DNA from: Amblyornis subalaris | Taxonomy: Eukaryota; Chordata; Aves; Passeriformes; Ptilonorhynchidae | Direction of reading: 5' to 3' | Length of the DNA stretch: 64,000 bases | Assembly: GCA_018881555.1 (NCBI GenBank) | Contig: JACAXG010000081.1 | Location: forward strand, 1,098,399 to 1,162,398 | Shown here: one piece after another, positions 1-34,400 of the stretch | How positions within the stretch are numbered: the stretch's first letter is position 1 | Layout: every line of letters starts with the position of its first letter | Program-made: the position numbers and the translations under genes | The notes under the pieces: model-generated | Databases searched by the model: none | What the model was told of the DNA's origin: nothing | Seen by the model: only the letters and a program-made list of their open reading frames with translations

Positions 1-13618
<13,618 letters not shown>

Positions 13619-16600
13619 CCCCCCGTGCCCCGGCCGCCCCTCAGCCAAGGAAACCCTCCTCTCCCTTCCTTCTCCTTTCTGGTTTTTCCTTCCTCCGCCT
13701 GGCTCCGGCAGGATCGCCACTGCTCGCCCCGCAGACGTCCCCCCAACGATTTCCCTGCCGCTCCCTGCAGAGCTGTGCTCCCAGCCGGGGGCACGCTCCG
13801 GTCTCATCCAGCCACCAGTGAAGCCGCTCCCCTCTTCCGAAACAGCTCCTTCGAAGGTTTTAGGAAACTGAAGTACNGGTCCTTTCGCTGTCCTCTGTCC
13901 TCCCTTTGGTTTCCTTTTCGCCAGGTCTGTCCCCATTCCCTGGTGCCTCCAGCAGCCCAGGACAGTGTGGGGGGTCCTCGTCTTTGCAGCCCCTGGGGCT
14001 GGCGCCGGCTGCAGCCCCGCGGAGCCCTCGCAGAGGAGGGGCAGGAGCTGACGCCGTGTCCACCGCAGCGCCNGGCCCTGGCTACCAGCGCCGCTTCGCA
14101 GAGGTCGGGGGGAAGAGAACTGACAAAGCCGACTTGATTCAAAAGGAAATGCAAAGGAGAGATGGCAAAGCCCACCAGCGCGGCACCGTGGTGGCTCCGT
14201 CCCGCTGGAGAGCTGTGCTGGTGCTGGGAGGGAAGCGCAGCCAAGCCACGTTCCCGGAGAACAATGTCTGGCTGCACGGGAGAAAACAGGGAGCAAAGGA
14301 GAAGGACTTTCAGCCGGGTTCGATTTTTTTTTTTCCTCCCCCCCACCCCAGACACTTGTGCCAAGAAACCAGACTTTGTTACAAGCTCTGCCAAAGAGTA
14401 ACTCGGAAAAGCAAGCTTTGAGAAGAGCAGGAGTTAAATGTTTGTGCACTAGGATATCCTCCTTTCTACCTTTTTCATATGTATTAAGTGCAATCATTTG
14501 AGTCTTCTTTATATTATTTAGAGGGAAGTTGTTTTTTTTCTACTAGAAACGACAATATTTATAACTGCCTGAGAAATGAGAATGTGTGTTTGCAAGGAAA
14601 CAAAAACCACCCACCCAGAGCAAGCCTGGCCCTGGGCTGCACTGACCAGTGCGATGGCGTCTCCAGGCCTTTTCTGCCACGTTTGTCCCCGATAAAAACC
14701 CCTGTCTGGGGGGGAGACGGTGCCTCTCCTGCTCGGTGCAATGGGGTGAGTTTTTGCAGGGAGTTGGAGGTGTCTTGATCCATCCATGGGGGATGGAGCA
14801 GCCGGGGTGGCCGTGTCCTTCTGGTCTGATCTGCCATGGTTTGGGCGTTGTTCAAGCCCTGTTGCGAGGGGGATCAGAACTCGGCCCTGTCACCTGCTTG
14901 TTGCAAACTGATTTGCTTCCCTGCAGGGGCTCAGGGATGAGCCAACAGCTTCTGAAGCCGGGTCTGGGGGGCACGCTGGGAGGAGAGAGGAGCTGACCCT
15001 CCACTCAGCCCTGAAATCTCTCCCCCAGTACAGAGATCCCTGGAGGCAGAGCCACCCTCCTCCACCTGGGGAGCTTTTGTGCTTCTGAGTCCCACCAGGC
15101 ATTTTTGGCCCCATCCCTCTCGTGTTCTCTTCCTACAGGGATACTGTGGGAGCCCCCTCCCTAGGGAGTGGGGGTGCAGATCCCGGGGAAGACCCATCCT
15201 GCCACCCCCTATTTCAGTGCCATCTGCCTCCCCCCGGTTTTGCAGACAGGCTCAGCTGGGGACGATGGCCAGGTGGACACTGGTGGGTTTGTCCCCCCAG
15301 CATCTTGATGTGGACAGACAGGACTCCCAGGGACAGGCAACTGCTGCCACCACTCATCCCTCCTCCTCCTCCCCAAGCCTCCCTACTTTTCCAGCCCTGC
15401 CACCAGCTCTCAGCTGTCACCCCACACCTTCATGCCCATCTTCATCCTCTCAAAGACCTGGAGCTGCCAGGACTAAACATGGTTGACTTGCCTATAGCTC
15501 TGCCAGTGGCAGGTCTCTTCTCTGTCCCCACTTGTCCCTCACTGTCCCTTTGCCCACACGTGAGCCCAGCTCTGCTTTTAACAAAACAATTATTTATTGC
15601 TCTGCATGTCCCACGGGGTCTGTCTTTCCTGCATCTGAGGGAGGCAGCTGCTTGCCCATTTTCCCTCCTTGCTCCACTCTGCTCCAGCACCCCAAGAGCC
15701 TCTCCCGGGCTCTGTGAGGGGCTGCGGGCGGGCTGAGCACTGGCACAGGGGCTGAGGTTTGTCCCCAGGATGCGTCAGTTGGAAAAGTCGGTCCTGATTC
15801 ATCCCAGCTGTGGATTTTCCCCTCCTGCCGCCGGGGCTCCCAGCCTGTTTGGAAGCTCCACATCTGTGGGTTGAGCTGTTTGTCACTTGGTCGCTGTCTG
15901 AAAGCAGCTGCTTTGATGCACAAAAGCTGCTGTAGGGATCTGGAGGGGTTTTGTGGCTCTGGGACAGTCGCACGGGGCAGTGACCTTTGAAAGGGTCCTT
16001 CACATTTAGAAGAAAAAAAAACAACGGGAAAAATAAAACCAGCCCAGGAATGACCAACCCTGCTGTGGTGTCCCAGAGCACCACAGCCCCTTGTGCCCAC
16101 CAGGGAGTTCATTAACTCTGGGTGATCTAATGTGGGGTCACTGTCCAGCTGCCTTTGTAGGGCATCGGGGTGTCCTGGCTGCCACCCCATCACCACACCA
16201 GCCACCTCTGCTCCCCTAAAGCAGTTCTGGAAGGATGAGGGGGGCAGCACGTCCTCCTACAATGGCCAAAGGCACCTGGTAATTAATGGTGCTTCCTCCT
16301 TCTCCTTTCACCACACAGCTCAAAAAAGCCCCAGAAAGTCCATAGGGCCCCCAGAGCCACCCACCCCACTGCAGTTCAGCCCCACTCCTCACCCCAGAAA
16401 GGGTTTGAAAGGCTGAAACCCACATCAGCCTCCTCGGGGATCAATGTTTCGATGCCGTGAACAGAAATGAGGGTTCCTGGGGGTTTTGGTTGGTTGTTTT
16501 TTTTTTCCATGTTGGAGTATTTATATCTGCCTTTTGCAGCGGGCCAGGACTTGCCATCTCCAGCAGAAACGATTAAAGTGATGAGCAAGATGTAGTTCAT

Positions 16601-16715
16601 GAAGTTATTTGCACTTGATTAAAAGAAAAAAAATGTATTTGAACTTTGTAAAAAGAAATGTTTGCATTTTGTATTGTCTTTTTTTAATTATTAAATGGAA
16701 TTTCTTGGTGTTGTG
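13619..16715 (+). other. SCUBE3: SCUBE3 3' UTR
   Basis: There is no coding exon between the SCUBE3 stop codon and a well-formed cleavage and polyadenylation site near 16700, so the interval is read as one long 3' UTR. The segments at 14420-14590 and 16480-16740 are AT-rich and look like typical UTR sequence. A GTGCAAT match to the miR-25/92 seed lies at 14488-14494. A possible earlier AATAAA is at 16032-16037. Extent is inferred, not shown by transcript data. Confidence 0.7.
16690..16695 (+). terminator. SCUBE3: SCUBE3 polyadenylation signal (ATTAAA)
   Basis: The common variant signal ATTAAA is followed within 10-30 bp by a GT-rich element (TTGGTGTTGTGTTGATCT), the expected downstream element. 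Cleavage is predicted around 16705-16715. Confidence 0.65.
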
Positions 16716-17506
16716 TTGATCTTTCAAAAACTGGCTCTGATGCTTATTTTAAAGGTTTCTAACAGCAGGATCCAGAGCTATTTTCATTGTTTTGTTCTCT
16801 CGGATGCTGACAAGCTTTTCCAGGGCCCAGGGTCTTTCCCCCCTCAGAAGCTTAAATCCTGCACTTCCCTAAGCTCTCCAGTCCCTGCACAATGTATTTA
16901 TTTACACACATTAATTAGACGCAACAAATTTGATTTTTNGCCCAGAACATAGAGTTGGACAGACTGGCTCAGAGGAAAGAGGGNATGGAAAACACCCTGT
17001 ACCTTGGCCGCCACCGCCTTGCTGGGCTGCAGCTCCATCCTTTGCCATCCCTGGACAGCTGGACAATGCCGAAGTCCTCAGGGGCTGCACCTGGGCAGGT
17101 GTGGGCACTTGCATTTAAAGGCTTCTGCTGCCCCTCACCAACCCTCCCAGAGCAGGGCTGGGCTCTGCAGCAGGACAGCCTCAGGGGAGCACTGCACAAG
17201 CTAAGGGTCCTCTTTGTGGGCACAGGGGGAATCTGGGGGCCACAGCCCAACTGCTGAGCCTGCAGCTGCTGGGACACGGCTGCTCTGGGGGTGAGTAGAG
17301 CTGTTCCCACTCCCTCTCTGAATGAAGGGGGATGAGGCCCCCTCCCCCAAAAGCTCCAATATCCCACCTGGAATTCACATCTCTATCAACTCAGAGCAGC
17401 GTCTGAGGCTACCCTCACTAGGAGGAAGTGAGCAGCTCCTGGGCAAGCCCTCCCCAGGGAGCTCCGGAGGAACAGAAGCACACACAGCCGTGGGGTGTCT
17501 GCAGAG
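16716..17506. other. Intergenic spacer between convergent SCUBE3 and RPL10A
   Basis: About 800 bp separate the two polyadenylation sites. I see no gene, RNA or recognisable repeat here. Confidence 0.6.
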
Positions 17507-17512
17507 TTTATT
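17507..17512 (-). terminator. RPL10A: RPL10A polyadenylation signal (AATAAA on minus strand)
   Basis: TTTATT on the plus strand reads AATAAA on the coding strand. It begins only ten bases after the RPL10A stop codon, giving the very short 3' UTR typical of ribosomal protein genes. Confidence 0.9.
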
Positions 17513-17521
17513 GCTGCCCTG

Positions 17522-20806
<3,285 letters not shown>

Positions 20807-20828
20807 GGCTGCGGCTGCTCGGACCGAA

Positions 20829-20860
20829 GAGGCGGAAGTTCCTCCGGGGCGGTATAAATA
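20829..20860 (-). promoter_or_regulatory. RPL10A: RPL10A core promoter: TATA-like element and 5'-TOP start region
   Basis: On the minus strand TATTTATA (20853-20860) lies about 25-30 bases upstream of a pyrimidine stretch (CTTCCGCCTCTTC, 20826-20838). Ribosomal protein mRNAs start with a C inside such a 5'-terminal oligopyrimidine tract, so initiation near 20830 is predicted, leaving a 5' UTR of about 25 nt before the ATG at 20806. Confidence 0.6.
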
Positions 20861-20869
20861 GGAGTGAGA

Positions 20870-20879
20870 TCTCGCGAGA
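20870..20879. promoter_or_regulatory. TCTCGCGAGA palindromic promoter element
   Basis: Exact copy of the palindromic CGCG motif found in many bidirectional, TATA-less housekeeping promoters. It lies about 40 bp upstream of the predicted RPL10A start, on the ZNF76 side. A YY1-type GCCATATT match follows at 20899-20906. Confidence 0.7.
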
Positions 20880-21291
20880 CTCGCGCGAGAGGCGCGGTGC
20901 CATATTGGGAGTGGCGGCGGGCGGCACTGGGGGCCGCCATGCTGGGAGCGGCGGAGAGGGGGACCGCGGGGGTCACCGGCCTCCCNCGGCTGCCCTCGGC
21001 GGGCGGCCCGCCCGCATCTCTTTCCTTGTTAAACGAACAACCGGGATCTCTTTGCCTCTTGTTTCGGACCACCAGGACAGGAGCTTCTGCATCGCTTCCC
21101 AGCGTATCCCAGGAACCCCGGGCTCGCCTCAGCAGCTGCCGGGAACGAGACGGGACGCGTGAGGAGCTGCCGGGAGAGGCTGGGCGCGGGCGGGAGCGCT
21201 GTCCATCACTGACATCGGGCAGGTACCGCTGGCAGCCCCCAGCCCGGGCAGGGCAAGGGAAAGCGGTGCCATGCGGCTTCAATGTTGGCAT

Positions 21292-21303
21292 CGCGCATGC
21301 GCA
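21292..21303. promoter_or_regulatory. NRF1-like site (GCGCATGCGCA)
   Basis: CGCGCATGCGCA closely matches the palindromic NRF1 consensus and lies in the CpG island on the ZNF76 side of the divergent promoter. It may drive ZNF76. Confidence 0.5.
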
Positions 21304-21770
21304 ACCGGCTGCGCGCTCCCGGAGCCGGCTGGGCCTGCCCCGGAACCTGTATGACGGGCAGGGGCGGCTGCGCACGGGCGGGAGCGCCGCTGCTATGCGG
21401 GTTGCGGGGTGGGCGGGCCGGCCGCGGTGCATGCCGGGCCGGCGGCGGACCGGGGCCCGGCGGGTAGCTCAGGTCGGTGCGGGGGGGCGGCGATGGCGGC
21501 CGGGCCCGGGGAGTCGCTTCAGCCCCCGGGTACCGCGCGGGGGGAGCCCCCGTGTCCCCCGCCACCCCCGGGGCCTCCCCTCCTCGGTGCCCTCGCAGCC
21601 CGTACCGGGCTTTCCCCGGTCTCCCGCGGGGACAGCGGTGCAAAGGCCGCCGCAGCCCAGGGGAACGCACAGGAGCCTCAGCGGGTGCGGGGAGCGCGGG
21701 GCGAGGCGGCACCGAGCGGGCTCCAAGCCGGGCTGCCCCCGAGAGGCGGCGGGGACGGACGAGGCTGTTC

Positions 21771-22472
21771 GCCTTGTTCCTGGAAATCAAACGATAAAAT
21801 ATTTGGCTATCTCAGAGGCCGCTCAGGAAGAACGCGCTGTATCTGCTTTGAAAGATAACCTATCAGCAGAGACCCTCTTTAGCAAAATGATCTTGTGGGG
21901 GCGTGGAGTTTTTAGCATCATTTGCTTAGAGCTTGAAATCCTGTCTTCAGAAGGCTGGGAATTAGTCAGGAAAGGGAGGAGAAAAGGAGGCAGGGATAAA
22001 GCTCATCACTCTAACCCGTCTCTTGCAGTACAAGACATGCTTAGCCTGTAGGTTTAGGATTTAAAGTACTTGGAAACCCTGCAGATCATTTGGAGGATAG
22101 GAAGGGCTTGAATGTGGCATTTGTGCTGTGTCTAAGAAGGGTCTATCAGTTCACTGGTGTGATAAGCTTTATTTTATATTTGGCTGTGGAATAGATTGTT
22201 ATCCCTGCTTGTCATTGCTGTGGGAAATGATGCAGCATTGTCCATCTTAATCCTTTATAAACTCAAAAGTCGTTTGAGGCTGTTCAAACCTTTCCTAGTG
22301 TGCAAAAGTGNAGAAACTAAAGGAGAAGGAGAAACTAAGGCGAGAAACTAAAACAGAATTGTTCTTTTTACTTAAAGCTCGCAGCAAAGACGACGACCCT
22401 GTGTCCCACAGGCCCCNGGCTCTGGGCCCCAGTGCTCCCAGGCAGGATCCATGTGTGAGGAGTTGGGGCGGG
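21771..22472 (+). other. ZNF76: ZNF76 5' intron and start of first coding exon
   Basis: Base composition drops sharply after the CpG island and no coding signal is visible. The first coding exon probably begins at 22412, after the acceptor GTGTCCCACAG, though CCCCAG and CCCAG further on are alternatives. If it begins at 22412, the mRNA contains an upstream ATG at 22451 in a different frame from the ZNF76 start. Confidence 0.5.
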
Positions 22473-30027
<7,555 letters not shown>

Positions 30028-30615
30028 GGCCTGCAGAGCCATTGAGGCAGGGGCAATGGCAGCCCTTGCCTGTTGTGTGCAGGGGTAGCAGCTGCTGCAG
30101 GCGGGACACGGGGCAGGGACGGTGTCTGAGCCAGTGCCAGTGTGTGCCCTGCGCCGGCCGGGACACTGACGGGGCAGCGTGGGGCTGCTGGGTGACCCTG
30201 TCTGAAGGGCTCTTCCCTCCAAGGAGGGAGGGCAAATACACTGGACTGCTGCCTTCTGCTGAGCTCTGAGCAGCAGCCCTGTTTTCAGAGGGGCACTTCC
30301 TGCCCTCTCCCTCCAGGAATGGTCCAACAGCTCCCTTCTTGCCCACCCCTCCAGCTCAGGGGCAAGTGGGCAGCACATCTACAGAAGCGATAAAGGCCCA
30401 CCAGAGCAAGCCCAGACTGTCCTGAGCTCGGTATGGAGGGTGACCAGTTCCTGCTATTGGAGCCAGCACCGGGCTGGCTCTGACAGAGGTTCTCCCATCT
30501 CTTTGTCACACTCCGTTCTCAAGCAAAGCTTCCATGGCAGACTCCTTGGCTGTGGAGCAGAGCAGCCAGCATTTGCCAGGAGCTGAGCTACACCTGGATG
30601 TAAATGCTGAGTTGA

Positions 30616-30621
30616 AATAAA
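30616..30621 (+). terminator. ZNF76: ZNF76 polyadenylation signal (AATAAA)
   Basis: Canonical signal 590 bp after the ZNF76 stop, followed by a T-rich element. The 3' UTR is 30028 to about 30640. Confidence 0.85.
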
Positions 30622-31004
30622 AACAAAATTTTTGTTTTTAAAAGGAGCCCCCTTTTCTTTGGTGGAGGCTGGGACGGGGGATCAATGTTACCGTTTCAGA
30701 GCTGTGAGGATTAAGGAAGTTGAGGAGATTTGTGGAATTGACCAAATGTGTCCTGCCAAAGCAATTGTCCCAGAGGAAGACTAGGAGCAGAGCCCTCAGC
30801 TTGTATCTTGGAGGGCCTAAGAGGTGTCTCTGAAATCCATAATCAGATCTTGGCTCTTCCAGGGACCCTCGCAAGCCTAGATTTAGGGAATTGTGTCTGT
30901 GAATGCATCCTACAGCCCCCTGAGCTGGGGAGAGAGACCCGGGCTGGCATCCTGCACCCGCAGGTGCTTTCAGCCCTGCTGCTGCCCCGGGCCCTGAGTG
31001 GACA

Positions 31005-31062
31005 GAGCTGGAAAAGACCTTCGAGATTATCGAGTCCAAGTGTAAACCTGAGCCCGGCACAG
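31005..31062 (-). mobile_element. CR1 LINE fragment (3' end, minus strand)
   Basis: GGAAAAGACCTTCGAGATTA followed by TCGAGTCCAA matches the reverse complement of the conserved avian CR1 3' region. Only about 60 bp are recognisable and the terminal octamer repeats are missing, so it is an old degraded copy. It lies 400 bp upstream of the DEF6 start codon. Confidence 0.7.
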
Positions 31063-31279
31063 GCTCCTGGCAGTCGGGTGGGTCGGTTTTTGCACATCCC
31101 GGAGGAGTTTGCAGAGGAAGAGGTTTCTGCGGGCACGGAACGGGCACAACCCGGGGGGATGCCGCAGGCTGGGTCCCCGCTCGCCTGGTGCGACCGACCC
31201 CTTCCAAAGGCAGCGCTCCCAGGCGGGGATTTCTCTCCCCAAAACGCAAATACCACGGAGCTTTTGATCTCTGGGCCGA

Positions 31280-31449
31280 GCTCAGCAAACGGTCGGCGAG
31301 CCCCGGCCGTGCGGGGAGCTGCGATAGAGCCCGGGGGGTTCCCGGGGCGCCCCGAGCAGGCGGCGCTCCCGCCCCGCGTCCCGCCCGCCCGGGCGGCTCC
31401 AGGAACCGGATCCGCGGGCTCGGCAGAGCCGCCGCCGCCGCCGGCAGCC
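31280..31449 (+). promoter_or_regulatory. DEF6: DEF6 CpG-rich promoter and 5' UTR
   Basis: CpG-dense DNA directly upstream of the DEF6 ATG, ending in GCCGCCGCCGCCGGCAGCC before the start. No TATA box is seen. The transcription start cannot be placed from sequence. Confidence 0.55.
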
Positions 31450-34400
31450 ATGGACCTGCGAGCGGAGCTGCTCAAGTCCATCTGGTACGCCTTCACCGCC
31501 CTGGACGTGGAGAAGAGCGGCAAGGTCTCCAAATCGCAGCTCAAAGTGAGTCCCCGGGGAGTTCGGGCGGCCCCGGCGCACGGATGGAGGGCGGGCGGCG
31601 CGGGGCAGAGCAAGTGCGGGNCTGCTGTGCATCCCCCCGGGTTTCCACGGAGGAGTTGATACATACTAAGATCAGTAAGACCTTGTTGTTGTCTCCACGC
31701 TGGTTCTGGCGAAGTTCTCAGGCTCTGCGCATCTTCTTTTNAAAAAAAAAAAATGGAGAGGAGGGGGAGAGTTTATGCTCAAATGTGTTTTCTAGGTGAA
31801 AATCTAACTTTTAGTTGTTTTAAATTTCTTATGCTTTTTATGGGAAAATAAGAGCCCAAACTCTGTTTATATTTTCTTGCTTGCCGGAGCACCTGTGTTT
31901 CTCCTTCCTGCTGAGCCAGTGGGTCGGGAGGTAGGGACAGGTTGTTTTTAGAGTAGAACTTCTCAGTGGTGTGGCCAGAAATAACACAGCACTTTTAAAA
32001 ACTCTCAGCTTTCCTCTCTCCCCCCTCTTAGCAGCTTTTAGAGGGCTCATGCCCTCAGCTCTTCATCAAACCCATCACAGCTTTAAAAATCTTTTTGTCT
32101 GCCCCCAGGCCAGGGTTGGTCGAACTCACCAGGGAGCCCCTTGGCTTCGAGAGTAATTGATTTTTTTCCCTTTGCACATGGTGGGAATCTTTTTTTTTTT
32201 GACCCCTTTTGGTTCTTAGTCTGGCGCCGGGGTTGGAAATACTGGTTGATACCAGGGGCTGAGATGAGAGCAGAGACCTGAGCAGGAACATGCTGAGCAT
32301 GGGGAGGTGTTGCGTCAGGACTTGGCAGCTGCTGCCAGTCTGCGAGACCAGTTGTGAAGCACTGCAAAAAAACCCGCTTTTCCTCTATTCTCTCTACATT
32401 ATAGGGTTTCTGCAGGGAAGGTGCTGGGCTTTGGGAGGGGCCATGTTTTGCCCCAAAATTAAGAGTTTCGTTGGCAGGGATCTGGAGGAGAAGCAGCGGG
32501 ACGCAGACTCTTCCTGCTCAGCCTTGCAGCTGAGAGCCTTCGGCTATGCCCCAGAACTCATGGCATGTGCCCTGCGAGCCACACTCACCTGCTAAAGCTG
32601 CAGAAATAGCTGAAGGAATTAAGGAAAATCCTAAAGTAGGCCAGAGCTTAATTCGGCTTGCTAATCCCTGAGAGGGGCTGCTGTGCCCCCCTCACAGCAT
32701 CCCCTGCACCCGTGCTCTGGGTCTAGAGCCCAGCCCAGGCGTGTGACGGACCTAAAAGTGCCTGAACACGTGCAGGGCTTGTCTTGAGAGATCTTAGTCA
32801 CAGTGACAATGCTGAGGCCACAGAAACTCTCATTTTAATGGCAGTTTCATAGAGAGTTTGTGCACTGGGGGAACATGGTCTGCAAACCCTGGTGTGGGGG
32901 CTATGAGGATGATGGGGATGGCACCCCACAGTGGCTTTACCCAGGGTGATATTTCAGAGGTGAAGGGATGTTCTCCCACCCACCTTCAGTGACGGGATGG
33001 GTTGGGGATGGTCACTGAACAGCAAAGCTCAGCTCTGGATGACTTTCCACCTGCCTCTAAGCCAGGGAGAGCTTGTTTTCACCCCAAAACACGCTCATGT
33101 TTGCCCCAGCCTACACAGGCCAGCCGTGGTTCAGTGCAGAAGGAATCTGGGGTCTCACAGGTCTGAGCAATAAAGTGTTGAAGCCACGGTGGCCGAGCCC
33201 TCTCCAGACTCCCCCAGGGCTGCTGAGTCCTGAGCCGGGCTGTGCTCTGCTCCCTCACCCGGGCTGTGCTCTGCTCCCTCACCCGGGCGTGTTGCTGCAC
33301 GAAGGGTCTTGAACAGCGCTGGGAGAGACAGAGTTTGCACCTAAAGGGAGGAACCAGCCCCAGAGCCGGGCGGGAGCGTCCTGGCCGGGTGGGAGCTGGG
33401 GGCTGAGCTCCGGCCTCGCTCCACGCAGTTGCTGTGAACGTGTTGGGGTTTCCAGGGTGAAGGCACTGTGGGAAGCCGTTGGGCTCCTTGCAGGGGCACT
33501 TCAGTGCATGCAGGCGTGCGCAGATGCCGCTGTGAGTGTAGGTGTGTGTGTGCACAGGAAGGAAGGACAGCTTGCGGTCGGGGCTGCGCGCCCGGCGATG
33601 TCGGGTAGTTTTGTTCCCAGTGCAGGCACGCACCAGCCCCTGCTCTTGGAAAAGCGTTTGTCCTCTCAGTGCCGTGGCAACCTCCCTGCCCGAGCTGGAG
33701 GAGCTGTGGATGCGGGCTGGGATGTGGGCTGTGGCCCTTCAGTGTGGCTGGGGCAGGAGGCAGGAAATACCCAGCACTGCCCTGGTGCTTTTGGGCACCT
33801 CTGTTCACAGGTGATGGGTGTGACAGTGGTGGGAGAGGGTGGAGAACAGCGACAAGGCTGGTGCTCGGAGGGAACCAGGGCGCTCAGAGGTTGGGCCCCC
33901 CAGCCATGCCCTCCACACCACAGGGGAAAGGTTGCACCAGCAAGCTGCTCTCACAGCACCCCTTCCCTTTTCCCCGTTGTTATTTTCCCTGTCCTGTCAC
34001 TGTTTCAGAGCCTGGGAGGGTTTCCCACCTCTCCTGTCTCCAGTCACCTCGCCACTCACCAGGCCAGGGCTTTCCTCCCAGTCTGTCAGTGACAGCTCCA
34101 TGAGCAGAGGGGCTGCGGGTCGCAGGGTGCCGGGATGGACAGAGGGGCTCAGGGTGTCCACCACGGCCAGGGTCACATGTGAGACCTCCCCGGGCTTTTT
34201 AGGGGTGCTCTTAGAGGAGGGACAAGGGATGGGGACGAGGGCCCATACTGGAAACGTGGAACGGGATACAATTCCCAAACTTTGAATTCATCCTGATGGA
34301 TTTGTTACCATCCTGGAGGATGTCCATGGTGTTCCCAGCCATTTCCATCTCTGTGCAGACCTTGGGGATGCACCAAACCCCAACAGGCACAGCCACAGCA

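Noticed and set aside
15982..16000. Possible PPAR response element (TGACCTTTGAAAG) in the SCUBE3 3' UTR
   Set aside because: Only one half-site is good; the second deviates at several positions, and a 3' UTR location gives no support.
20864..22051. 395-codon open frame across the RPL10A/ZNF76 CpG island
   Set aside because: Arg/Gly/Pro-rich composition typical of chance open frames in CpG islands; long frames are open on both strands and no domain is visible.
30748..31449. Open frame of 234 codons upstream of and in frame with the DEF6 ATG
   Set aside because: It runs through a CR1 fragment and a CpG-rich promoter, has no similarity to the DEF6 family, and the downstream ATG matches the known family start exactly.
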